Positions 1 through 8,100 of a stretch of DNA of 9,470 nucleotides are shown in pieces. Position 1 is the first letter of the stretch, and each line of letters begins with the position of its first letter. The position numbers and the translations under genes are program-made. Origin of the DNA: CAZVWV01 sp964631745 (GTDB lineage: Bacteria > Bdellovibrionota_C > UBA2361 > JBGSMV01); contig CAZVWV010000138.1 of assembly GCA_964631745.1 (NCBI GenBank), positions 1-9,470 of the forward strand, read 5' to 3'. The notes under the pieces were generated by a model, which was not told the origin of the DNA, ran no database searches, and was given only the letters and a program-made list of their open reading frames with translations.

Positions 1-349
1 GTCGAAGGTAGAGATGTCCGGTAGAAACTGCTCCTCCTCTAAGATAAAGTGAGCCACCCCAGGTCGCATAATCATTGCCGAAACTTTGAAGTACGCTACT
101 ACGCGCAGATCCGATATCACCGCCACCAGCATAGCTTAAACTCTTATTGTCACTGCCGAGGGTGGTGTCCGATTTGATTAGAAAATCCGTCAGCCCCGCA
201 TCGGAAAATGTAACTGCTGAGCTAAAGATATTTTTGATATATCCGTTCGACCACCGTTTAGAAGCGCTGCCCAACGCGAAGACGTTATCGGATGATGGGA
301 TAATTGGATATGCCGGAAAAGCTAAGCTAGTACTCCCCTGGATCCACAT
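1..349 (-). CDS. Tail fibre / receptor-binding protein, N-terminal part (runs off left edge)
   Basis: An open frame of 116 codons starts at ATG 349-347 and continues past the left edge without a stop. The ATG shares its A with the TAA stop of the preceding gene (TAATG), and a TGAGGT Shine-Dalgarno sequence (GAGGT at 363-359) sits 9 bases upstream, so the start is well supported. The protein is Gly/Ser/Thr-rich with no membrane segment. Residues 16-38 carry a pattern common in phage tail fibres, with IIPSSDNVFALGS followed by KRWSNGYIKNIF. It is followed by short polar beta-prone stretches (LGSDNKSLSYAGGGDIGSAR, then GGSLYLRGGAVSTG) typical of fibre shafts. It lies last in view in the tail operon, just after the tip protein and a small virion-like protein, where receptor-binding fibres usually lie. 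The fibre role is inferred from motif style and position. The C-terminal receptor-binding part is outside the window. Confidence 0.72.
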   Translation of the reverse strand, partial: MWIQGSTSLAFPAYPIIPSSDNVFALGSASKRWSNGYIKNIFSSAVTFSDAGLTDFLIKSDTTLGSDNKSLSYAGGGDIGSARSSVLQSFGNDYATWGGSLYLRGGAVSTGHLYLR

Positions 350-801
350 TAGCGGATTACCTCAAACCAAGCGTAGCCCACGGTCCCTGCGGACGTATGA
401 TACCTAGACCAGACGGCTGTCGTGCCCGACGGGATCGTCACGCCTCTCATAGTTTTGGCCGGGATAACGACGTGGGTTGTTGTACCAGCATCAAAAGACA
501 GCTTGATGTCCGTGTCAGTCCAGTTCGTTACGTACAGCAGTCGACAGGTGGCGAGGTTTGTGAGCGATAGGCTTTGATACGAGGCGGTGAAAAACGAATA
601 AAGCTTTTCAACCACAGCCTCGTACGCGCCGGCCTGCGCAGGGCCGACAGGCAGAGCATTGTTGATCTCTACGTCCCCTTTATTGACCCCATCAGAGCCG
701 TAGATCGGCTTAAATCTGTAGTAATGTACGCTGCTGATTTCATCCGCACCGACGTTTTTGTCAGGAGTGCCGGGGACTAGAATTCCGATATTATCTGCCA
801 T
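349..801 (-). CDS. Small phage virion-associated protein (putative tail/fibre accessory protein)
   Basis: This 150-residue protein starts at ATG 801, 9 bases after the stop of the J-like gene, with only a weak GAGAG as ribosome binding site. Residues 1-52 (MADN, then EISSVHYYRFKPIYG, DGVNKGDV and NALPVG) match a pattern I recognise from many tailed-phage proteins, in which MADN..., a 'GxVHYxR' segment and 'DGxNxGDV...NPLPV' open a structural protein. Residues 60-80 may form a helix. Residues 85-150 (RLLYVTNWTDTDIKLSFDAG, VVIPAKTMRGVTIPSG, WSRYHTSAG) look like a compact all-beta domain, similar to small beta-sandwich decoration domains. There is no signal peptide or membrane segment. Its place between the tip protein and a fibre gene suggests an attachment or capping role at the tail tip, or a fibre-associated protein. 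The exact function is unknown. I am confident it is a real gene and only moderately confident it is in the virion. Confidence 0.8.
   Translation of the reverse strand: MADNIGILVPGTPDKNVGADEISSVHYYRFKPIYGSDGVNKGDVEINNALPVGPAQAGAYEAVVEKLYSFFTASYQSLSLTNLATCRLLYVTNWTDTDIKLSFDAGTTTHVVIPAKTMRGVTIPSGTTAVWSRYHTSAGTVGYAWFEVIR
359..363 (-). promoter_or_regulatory. Ribosome binding site of the tail fibre gene
   Basis: GAGGT on the minus strand lies inside the end of the 150-residue gene, 9 bases before ATG 349. Together with the TAATG stop/start overlap, it fixes the fibre start and suggests translational reinitiation. Confidence 0.55.
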
Positions 802-810
802 TGCTCTCTA

Positions 811-3800
811 CTATAAAACGAGGACCTCAGCCTGCGGCTTCGATATCACCATAACGCAACTGTCGGTGGTCGGGTAAATGTCAAAACGAAATTTGGCATA
901 CCTAAACCCGGTAACTGTTACCTGGCTTGCGCCAGCATAAGTCGTGTAGCTAATGTTGTTCGCGCTCACAGCGATCGTGGGCACGAGCCTCACACGATCC
1001 CCGTAACTATATTCATACCAGAAGAACGAGATGATTGATGGACCTAGGACAGACCCGTAGTCGATACGAGTCTCAAATATCCCAGGCCAACTTGCGCTCG
1101 GAAACAGAAAGCTGGGGTCTCCTCCTGCAAAAATGTAGTTAAAACTCGTCTGCCCAATAGCCGTCAGTGCCGCCATGTACGTACTCAGATCGCTCTTCCA
1201 CTGGCGCGGAATCAGGCCGGGAAGGTGGTCGTACTTTTTGCCAATTGGAAGTATAATATTAACATCGTCGTCGTTCGGTGCATTGGCGTCTCCCCCAACT
1301 ACGCAGTAGGTTTGCTGCGTTATAGTCCCATCAGTCGTGAGCACGTGACTAAAATCAGGTAAGTAGCCTGGCGGGGTTTGCGTGGTGACTTGTTGAGACA
1401 CCGCACTAGATACGTTTCCTCCGATGTCCACTGCTTCGATCCAGTAAATGTAATCAAGTGCCACAAACTCTAAGTGATTATGTGCTGTCCCGGAGATAAC
1501 AGCGATCTGCGCGGCCTCCGCGAACGTATCCCCACGGTAAATTTTATAACGTGCGATAGGCAGGTACCCAGGTTCTGGATAGACGGGTTCAGCCCAGCGC
1601 AAAAACACATTCCCGTCGAGAGAGACGATTGTGAATCCAACGACTGGCAGGGGTTGCCGGATTGTGACTTTCTGCGTGCTCTCGTTAGACGAGTAGTTCC
1701 CCGAAGTGTCGAGAGCCTTAATCATAATCTCGTAATCGCCAGATGCTAGCTGTTGCCACAAGTATGATTTGCCATCAGCCCGAAGGTTCCCTATAAGGGT
1801 TCCCGAACCCCAGTCGCTGCCGTAACGCATCTCGTAAGAATCAAGGTCTATGTCTTCGATGCCGGTCCAGCTAAGAGCGATCCCCTGGTTGGTTATTTGC
1901 GCAGCGAAGTTTGGCACGTCGCTAGGAGGTGCTGTTTTCCCGACTACGAGCCACCCCAGCTTACTTATCCAATCAGAGACGAACCCAAAGCTATTCCTCG
2001 CTCTAACTCTAACGTCGTACAGGTTCCCGTCAGAGACGTCTAGGATATGGTGGAACGTTTGAGTCCCCGAAACGTAGGTCGACTGGCTCCACTCTGCGTC
2101 AGTTGAGAGTTTAAACTGAACCTCATAAAATCCACCTTCGGTGATATATATGTTTGTCGATAGCGGCCATGAAACTTTTAGGCGACTAAAGACTGTGCCA
2201 TCTTGCCGGAAGTACAGCTCAGAAGTTCCGCTCGCTAACGTAATTATCGGAGCCTCTATGCTTGTCACATCAGGCAAGTTGGAGTTTGGCGAGGCATCCA
2301 TTGTCGTCTCATAGCCGTTGTTCCACTGGAAGACTCCCGATCCGGTTTCGCGCAGATATAGCAAACAGGTGAGCTCGCCGTCCTCCGCCAGTTGCACTGT
2401 GACGTCTCTGACCTCGAATGTCTTACTGGCCCACCCCAGGCGAGTATTGTTTATAGCTACAGTGTCCGCAATTTGAAGCTCCAAGGCGCCTAAATGTGTC
2501 GGATAGACAACCGAGATTCCTTGACGCACCCGTTCGAGCTCAAGCTTGGCAAGCCGCTGCGCAGTTACGTGACTAGTTACTAAGCTGTACTTGATATCCT
2601 CAAAAACTGCCGCTCCGTCCTCGGTGATATAGGTATCGTTTTTAACGACAGGAAAGTCTGTCTCGTTGTAGTTAGAGTTTGGGTTAACGAATGTACCTCG
2701 AACAGAGTTGAACTTGTCGGACCGAGATACGGAGGTTTCGATTTCCATCGTTCCCCGCAGGTCAGAATCGCTCAAAGTCTTAGTGGGTAATCTCCAGGTG
2801 GCGGGATATATGTACCACTTCCCGGCTTGGTAAACGATATCGCCGCCTCCGATAGCTGCGCTCATTTCGGAAAGCGCCTGCTCCCACGAGACATCCGTGT
2901 CGAACACTCCGTTAATCGTATACCGTGGTTCCCCTGATACCGTTTCGTCACATAGGTTAGCTGCGGCCGTGAGTGCCGTGGTATCGATATCGCTGTAGCT
3001 GTAGCCGAGTCCAAACTTTGAGTTTGTTAAGTAGTCAGCGATAATTAAGGCCGCGTTTGAGCTAAAGGCTGTTAGCCCAGACCTCGGGTCATAAACCTTC
3101 TTCCCTTGCACTTTGAAGATCATCTCTGGCTGTCCACCGTCGGCAAACAAGTTCTGATTCCAAATTGTTATTATATACGCATGCGCGCAGCCGGCCTGCC
3201 TATGAGCAGACGTCCATTTCGTTGGTAACTGAGCGCTCAAATCTGGCTGAGCTTCTTGAGCATCGCTACCGGAGTTCAACGCCATAAAGACTTTAGCGTT
3301 CCAAATCCCTGTGCCCCATCGCGGATCGGAAGAGTGCCCGAATGTCACGAGGCGGTTATCAAGATAGAGCTCTAAAATTGCGTTAATCTCATGGCAGGCG
3401 AGCGTGACAACTTGATGCAGCCAAGTACCGCCGCCGCCTGTCAGCGCCGTGGGAGACTCTGCCGCGCAAATCCCCGTGCCGTTTCCGCCCCCTAAGTTTA
3501 CAGATACGAGCGCAGACGCGCCGCTGTCGGCCCTAACAGCATCCCGAACGCTCGCTGCAGTAGCCGTGCTAGTTCCGCCAGTACTCTTCAAGCGTATTGA
3601 AATTGCTGTCCCGGTTACAGTAACTATGTTGGAGGCATTCGTGCCCGACACGGTGTAAGCAATCGTAATTGCGTTACCTGCCGGACCTCCTGCTTTAGCT
3701 TGGTACGCTAGCTGCGCGTCTCCGGATTCGATAACTACATAAGCTTTACTGTCCGATGAGCTGTCAACAAAGGAAAAAATGCCTCCAATTTTCATCGTGC

Positions 3801-3987
3801 CGTACACGATCTGGCCGGGGGAAGCTGACTGGCTGATAGATATTTCCTTACCGCGCACGACTTGCTCTTTAGCGCGGAACGGTTTCCGTTGTTTCGTCTT
3901 GGCGGTATGATCACGCCGCGAAGTTATCTTTGTTTGATGGAGCGCAATTTTTTTCTTGAGTTTGATTTTTCTACGACTAGACTTCAC
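811..3987 (-). CDS. J-like tip attachment / host specificity protein
   Basis: Central fibre and receptor-recognition protein at the tail tip, related to lambda gpJ (1058 residues from this start; gpJ is 1132). I chose GTG 3987 over the upstream TTG 4035. GTG 3987 forms a GTGA overlap with the preceding stop and has GAGGG 4-5 bases upstream, whereas the TTG has no good site. Residues 1-46 are very basic (18 Lys/Arg). Residues 58-74 (GQIVYGTMKIGGIFSFV) and 189-211 (WLHQVVTLACHEINAILELY) are the conserved J-family core. They are split by a module of about 107 residues (81-187). Residues 300-545 match the hub region of J/phage-tail_3 proteins (DPRSG, SNAALIIADYL, FGLGY, VSWEQALSEM). Three FN3-like repeats follow (about 585-675, 688-777, 781-871). 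The C-terminal 872-1058 beta domain (RIDYGSVLGPS, VPTIAVSAN, FRYAKFRFD) resembles the distal domain of other J proteins. The role is established for the family; the receptor is unknown. Confidence 0.9.
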   Translation of the reverse strand: MKSSRRKIKLKKKIALHQTKITSRRDHTAKTKQRKPFRAKEQVVRGKEISISQSASPGQIVYGTMKIGGIFSFVDSSSDSKAYVVIESGDAQLAYQAKAGGPAGNAITIAYTVSGTNASNIVTVTGTAISIRLKSTGGTSTATAASVRDAVRADSGASALVSVNLGGGNGTGICAAESPTALTGGGGTWLHQVVTLACHEINAILELYLDNRLVTFGHSSDPRWGTGIWNAKVFMALNSGSDAQEAQPDLSAQLPTKWTSAHRQAGCAHAYIITIWNQNLFADGGQPEMIFKVQGKKVYDPRSGLTAFSSNAALIIADYLTNSKFGLGYSYSDIDTTALTAAANLCDETVSGEPRYTINGVFDTDVSWEQALSEMSAAIGGGDIVYQAGKWYIYPATWRLPTKTLSDSDLRGTMEIETSVSRSDKFNSVRGTFVNPNSNYNETDFPVVKNDTYITEDGAAVFEDIKYSLVTSHVTAQRLAKLELERVRQGISVVYPTHLGALELQIADTVAINNTRLGWASKTFEVRDVTVQLAEDGELTCLLYLRETGSGVFQWNNGYETTMDASPNSNLPDVTSIEAPIITLASGTSELYFRQDGTVFSRLKVSWPLSTNIYITEGGFYEVQFKLSTDAEWSQSTYVSGTQTFHHILDVSDGNLYDVRVRARNSFGFVSDWISKLGWLVVGKTAPPSDVPNFAAQITNQGIALSWTGIEDIDLDSYEMRYGSDWGSGTLIGNLRADGKSYLWQQLASGDYEIMIKALDTSGNYSSNESTQKVTIRQPLPVVGFTIVSLDGNVFLRWAEPVYPEPGYLPIARYKIYRGDTFAEAAQIAVISGTAHNHLEFVALDYIYWIEAVDIGGNVSSAVSQQVTTQTPPGYLPDFSHVLTTDGTITQQTYCVVGGDANAPNDDDVNIILPIGKKYDHLPGLIPRQWKSDLSTYMAALTAIGQTSFNYIFAGGDPSFLFPSASWPGIFETRIDYGSVLGPSIISFFWYEYSYGDRVRLVPTIAVSANNISYTTYAGASQVTVTGFRYAKFRFDIYPTTDSCVMVISKPQAEVLVL
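3427..3747 (-). other. Inserted beta module within the J-like protein
   Basis: Codons 81-187 of the J-like protein form a Gly/Ala/Thr/Val-rich segment (GGPAGNAITIAYTVSG, TVTGTAISIRL, STATAASVRDAVRADSGAS, ending TALTGGGGT). This follows the form of a module found in unrelated tailed-phage surface and tail proteins ('GN.I.V.Y...V.V.G..I.V.L....TA..V..A......A..LV'). It separates two halves of the J core that are directly adjacent in most relatives I know. Boundaries are approximate. Confidence 0.6.
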
Positions 3988-4580
3988 TTTTCCCTCTTCT
4001 TTCTGAGAGACTTGATGCGAATCGCTCTCCCCCAATATCCGTTCCAGTCCTCAAGTGTCGCCGCGTATTGGAACCCTTTGTCTCCCGGAAAAAGCGATTG
4101 CTGAATCGCATCGGTATACCTGAACGAGCCCGAGCGCTTCAGCTTTATCAGCTCACTCTCATAGCGTAATGTTGTGCGGGGCGATTCGGGGTCATCCTCA
4201 ATTGAGGCATGGTCAAACTTGCCGGTAAAAAGCGGAAATGGATCTACAATTAGAGAATCAGCGGAGTCGAGTAGCCCTAGAAAAACCGTGGCGCTGTGCT
4301 TGTGAGAGAGCTCGAACGTTACAGCAAGGCTTGCAGAGCTCGCCCCGTTTAGTTCGATGTCGCAAGCAGTCGCTTTGATTTCGTTAGTGTCTTCAATTTC
4401 TGGTATCCCGAGGAGGACGCCGCCGCCAACGTAGGTATTTCCGCCCCAAGTCAGATCTCGTTGCAGGGTGCAGAGGTAAATACTTGGGCCGGATGTCTGC
4501 ATTGAAACCATGAAGACGGGCCTAACCGTGCTCGCGCTTAGGGCTGAGATCATTGCGCCCGACAGTCCTGCGCGGCTCAT
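3984..4580 (-). CDS. Baseplate hub / minor tail protein
   Basis: This 198-residue tail-tip protein lies between the Dit-like gene and the J-like gene. ATG 4580 overlaps the previous stop (ATGA) and is preceded by GAGGTGAT, a strong Shine-Dalgarno sequence. The region near residues 20-52 (RPVFMVSMQT, YLCTLQRDLTWGGNTYVGGG) is the beta-strand start seen in hub proteins that take a 'W.G..Y.G' turn. Residues 72-85 (ACDIELNGASSAS) and 105-128 (DPFPLFTGKFDHASIED) continue the beta fold. The C-terminal RYTDAIQQSLFPGDKGFQYA (154-173) is the diagnostic motif of this phage family, where YTD..Q...FPGDKGF is strongly kept. The annotation in relatives is usually 'phage tail protein' or a DUF2163-like hub protein; I cannot separate these by eye. 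It ends in a basic tail (RIKSLRKKREK) that overlaps the start of the J-like gene. Position and motif make a role as ring or hub component joining Dit to the tip protein likely. Confidence 0.75.
   Translation of the reverse strand: MSRAGLSGAMISALSASTVRPVFMVSMQTSGPSIYLCTLQRDLTWGGNTYVGGGVLLGIPEIEDTNEIKATACDIELNGASSASLAVTFELSHKHSATVFLGLLDSADSLIVDPFPLFTGKFDHASIEDDPESPRTTLRYESELIKLKRSGSFRYTDAIQQSLFPGDKGFQYAATLEDWNGYWGRAIRIKSLRKKREK
3992..3996 (-). promoter_or_regulatory. Ribosome binding site deciding the J-like start
   Basis: GAGGG on the minus strand lies 4 bases before GTG 3987 and inside the last codons of the preceding gene. The in-frame TTG at 4035 has no comparable site, so this supports GTG 3987 and coupled translation. 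Confidence 0.6.
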
Positions 4581-5185
4581 ATCACCTCGATTGCTTCGAT
4601 AGAAACTAGGTAAACTTTGTCGACCGTGCCGCTAATAGAGGGCGGTGACGAGAGGCGGAACTCTCCCTTCGCTGCTTGAACCGTCACAGCCGTGTTATTC
4701 GCCGGCGCGGGCTGTCGGATGCTTGGCCAGATATCTACCGACGCTATTCCGCTGCCGTCGCTGTTTGCGTCCTTGGTCACTTTGTACAGGCGATTTGAGA
4801 TTGATATATCATCCCCGCGCTTTAATATTCCGCTGATGCTAGGAGTCCAACCTTTAATTGAGATTACCTTTCCCGTTTGGCTTCCTCCGTTCACTAACGG
4901 AGTCCCGGTTGCAACCCCAGCCGGCGTCGCGTTCAGCGGGTCGCCGCAAAGAAACGTGCCGACTGCGCCGTTCAGTGATATGAGGAGGCCGTTTAGATCT
5001 TTGGCTTGAGCAATTGTAAGAGGAGGCCAAGACGCGGAGAGCGACCAGCGCTCGCCTGAGTGCTCATAGATCGTTTGGTTATTCGAGAGAGGACTCTCTG
5101 AAATCGCAGCGACCTTGTCGGGAACGATCTCGAGTGAGCGGAACGAAGGCGTCGCGGGCAGGCTTAACGGATACGAGATACTCAT
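4577..5185 (-). CDS. Distal tail (Dit-like) protein
   Basis: This 202-residue protein is encoded directly after the tape measure gene, the usual place of the distal tail protein that forms the first ring of the tip. ATG 5185 overlaps the tape measure stop (ATGA); a GGAGG lies 12 bases upstream, rather far, so coupling probably helps initiation. Motifs recognised from siphophage relatives are ISYPLSLP (3-10), SFRSLE (14-19), WPPLTIAQA (53-61), SLNGAVGTFLCGDP (70-83), GTPLVNG (94-100) and ANSDGSGIASVDIWPSIR (140-157), then AAKGEFRLSS (171-180). The pattern 'LNG..GTFL.GDP...TP.G.A.GTPLVNG' followed by 'Y.V..DANSDGSG.A.LDIWP..R' is typical of this family, which is often annotated only as a hypothetical phage protein. 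The protein is beta-rich with no signal peptide or membrane helix. The Dit role is inferred from family pattern and order. Confidence 0.75.
   Translation of the reverse strand: MSISYPLSLPATPSFRSLEIVPDKVAAISESPLSNNQTIYEHSGERWSLSASWPPLTIAQAKDLNGLLISLNGAVGTFLCGDPLNATPAGVATGTPLVNGGSQTGKVISIKGWTPSISGILKRGDDISISNRLYKVTKDANSDGSGIASVDIWPSIRQPAPANNTAVTVQAAKGEFRLSSPPSISGTVDKVYLVSIEAIEVI
4585..4588 (-). promoter_or_regulatory. Ribosome binding site of the hub gene
   Basis: GAGG of GAGGTGAT on the minus strand lies 4 bases before ATG 4580, within the end of the Dit-like gene. It is the best ribosome binding site in the tail operon. Confidence 0.55.
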
Positions 5186-8100
5186 AGCATTGAAGCGCCT
5201 CCGCGCCGGGCGATATCGTACATTTGTCCGACGCTTCTATTCACGATACTCGGAATATATTGTTGAATTACGGAATGAATCTCTTGCGAGACCCCTGCTT
5301 GTGAACCTCGTGCATCGATATAAAGATTCATTCCGCCGCCCATGCCGCCACGGCCTACGCTGTTGAAGCGACTAAGAGGAATAACCGCCTCGGGTCCGGC
5401 TTCACCTAGTATGCCCAGCGTCGGTCGTCTAACGATTCCGCCCGTTGCGAACTTAGGTATATCGGTGCCACTCGGGATCGTTGTCGTAGAGAGGGCCGTA
5501 TTAAACCCTGTCAGCGCATCGGTGGCCCCGCTAATAGCGTCAGCAACTTCTTTAAACACAACGCCCATCGCTTGCATGTCGGCCACGACTGCGCCCGACG
5601 TGCGAAGGCTCATGGTCGCCATCGCCTCCAGAGTCTTAATCCCTCGCTGGTCTAGCGCTGCGAAGAGTTTATCAACCTCCGCTGGATTGTTATTCTTCTT
5701 AAGTTCGTCCTTAAGCTGTTGGAGTGTCTTGAATTTCTTTTCCTGCGCTTCGATCGCAATCGCCACGAGCTTGTTGGTGGCGTCGAGTCCTTTCGCGCCT
5801 GAATCGAGGAGGCCCTGATACGCGCCCTGAATATCTCCGAAAGCGTCAAGTCCGGGCTTTGCGAGCCGATCAACTTGCTGCAGTTGCCCCTCTATCTCAA
5901 GCCAGGTTTTACCAGCCTTAACTCCTGCCTGAGTGATAGACTGTATCATGTCGTCCGCAGAGATCCCGAGCTCGGCGAAGAGGCCCTTAGCTTTATCGAT
6001 GTTGCCGTTTAGGTTCTCCGCGAGGATTGCACCGATCTGAGGTCCGATATCCTCGGCAATGCCGAGAGTATCTTTTAAGCCCTCACCCAATGACGAAAAG
6101 AGCGCGACATTGCCTTTGTCCATCCCCTTGAAGATTTCAAAACCCTTTCCACCGTTAAAGCGGCCGACGTCGCCGAAGGTGAAATTGCGGCCGGTCTTGT
6201 CCTCGAGGAATCCTTCTACTTTGCTGCGTGCCTTAGTGTCGGGATTCTGCGGCTTGTGGTTACCAAACCAGCCCTGTTTCTGTCCGATAACCCCTACGGC
6301 TAACGCTGCGGCGGCGGCGATGGTGACGGGATTCGAAAGGAAAGCTGCTGCGTTTGCACCGCTCATGAGGCCAGCATATTCAGCGCCAGAGGCAACGGGT
6401 CCGACCGCCGCGCCAGAGAACCCGGATGCGAACCCACCTATTCCGGTTACAAGATCTCCGATACCAGAAGCGATTCCAGCGCCAGCCATTGGGCCTTTGA
6501 TGAGTCCGCCAAGTCCTCCACTTCCGCCGAGGACCGTCTGAGCAAGAGAGGCTCCGATGTTTCGTGGATCTAAGCTTATCCCAGTGAGCCCAGCAGCTAG
6601 GTTTGCGGCAAACTCGATTGCGATTTCTTTGAGGCGTTTACCGAGGTCTATTGTCCCGGTATCGATGGCTTCAGTGAAGAGGTCACTAAAAAAACTTACT
6701 GATTCTTCGAATGCCTTTTTTTGCTTTTGCAGCTCTTCCTGGATCTGTTTATCTCTCTCTTCTCCCCTCTTTCCTTCAGCCTCTGTCATCTCGGAGACAT
6801 AGGCATCTGATTCGAACTTAGCCTTTGCCGACGCTAACTGTTCGGCTTGTGCTTGCGAGGGGCCCCCGGGTTTGTTTATGTTCGAAATTCCGGCGAGTAT
6901 CCCATCGTAAGTAGTTTTTTCAAGTTGAGCCCGGAGCGTTTCAAATCCGCTCATGTCGCCGGACTCTATCGCTTCCTTGATCTGTCGCCCTAAAGATTGT
7001 TTCGCGAAATCGTTCTGAGTCTTGCTCCAGACATCTGCTGCCTTCGCTGCCTGTTCTGCCGATTTTTTCGCGCTGTCTTTGCGAATTTGACCTAATTTCG
7101 CTTCTTGCTGAAGACGCGCTTCGTAATCCTTTTTGCGTTGTAGGTTAGCCGCGGCGAGATCTTCATTGAAAGGCGCAAAAAGAGCGTCAAGCTTTCTCTT
7201 CTTGATCGCTGCTTGGCCCTCTTCGAAGACCTTCTTATATTTAGCTGTTATCGGATTTTCCAGCTTGCCATTGAGAGTGTTACTGAGCGCTTCCATCCCA
7301 GCAACAAACATGTTGATTAGCGGAACGACCTTCTCGGTTAGAATTAAAATATTACCAACAAGCGCTGCAAAGTTTTTACCAGCCTGCTCCCAATCCGTCC
7401 TTACCAAAACATCTTTTAGCTCAAGAACCGCGGTTTTGAGATCCGTACTGTTATCGATTGCCTTCCCTGCGGAGGCTAAGGACTCCGTCCAAGTATGACT
7501 TAAGATCTCAAACGCGTCCGCCACACCAATGACAATAGGAGGAAGCTCCTCCTTCTTCTTTTTCAGCTCCGTCAACGCGGCATTTTGTATAGCTAGAGTT
7601 TTGCTGCTTTTAGTTAATTGTGATTCCCATTTCCCTTCGGAATCAATCGTTATCCCTAGACTGCCAGCCATCTCTCGATAAGCGGCCGATTGATCGATTG
7701 TCAATCCGAGCTTATTGAGCAAGGCGGGCTTCCCACGTGCTAGGGCCGCCGTTAGCGCATCCAGCGTCTCAGTTGCATTTTTACCCGTAGCCTGTGCGAA
7801 CTTCGCCGCGTATTCGCTCATCGTCGCGAAATTTTCGTTCAGGTTCGGAATCTGTCTAGCTAATCCTTGGGTAGCGGCCTTCAGCAGGTCTACGTTAGCG
7901 ATTAAACCACTAGCACTCGCACTTGCCTTGGTGATGACACCGTTTGCTCCGCCAAGCGCCTGAAAGCCTGCTTCTAGATCGCCGAGCTCATCTCCGGCAG
8001 CGGCTAGCTCTTTGACTGCCCCTAGAAGCTTAGTTAGACCAAGACCCCCGCTGATCACGAACGCCGCTCCCAACACGGTTCTTATGTTTTTCGCAACGCC

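Noticed and set aside
147..407. 86-residue plus-strand open frame at the left edge
   Set aside because: It lies opposite the fibre gene, which has a TAATG-coupled start and a recognisable fibre motif.
3988..4035. TTG 4035 start for the J-like protein
   Set aside because: Rare start codon without a ribosome binding site and a 52-base overlap with the previous gene; GTG 3987 has GAGGG and a GTGA overlap.
4692..5009. 105-residue plus-strand open frame opposite the Dit-like gene
   Set aside because: Fully covered by a gene with several diagnostic family motifs; no start signals.
5342..5818. 158-residue plus-strand open frame opposite the tape measure C-terminus
   Set aside because: Low-complexity Ser/Ala/Leu composition, wholly inside a well-supported gene on the other strand.
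6059..6541. 160-residue plus-strand open frame, rich in Pro and Ser
   Set aside because: It lies opposite the Gly/Ala-rich part of the tape measure gene; its Pro-rich composition is the expected reverse complement of Gly-rich codons, and no ribosome binding site or family pattern is seen.
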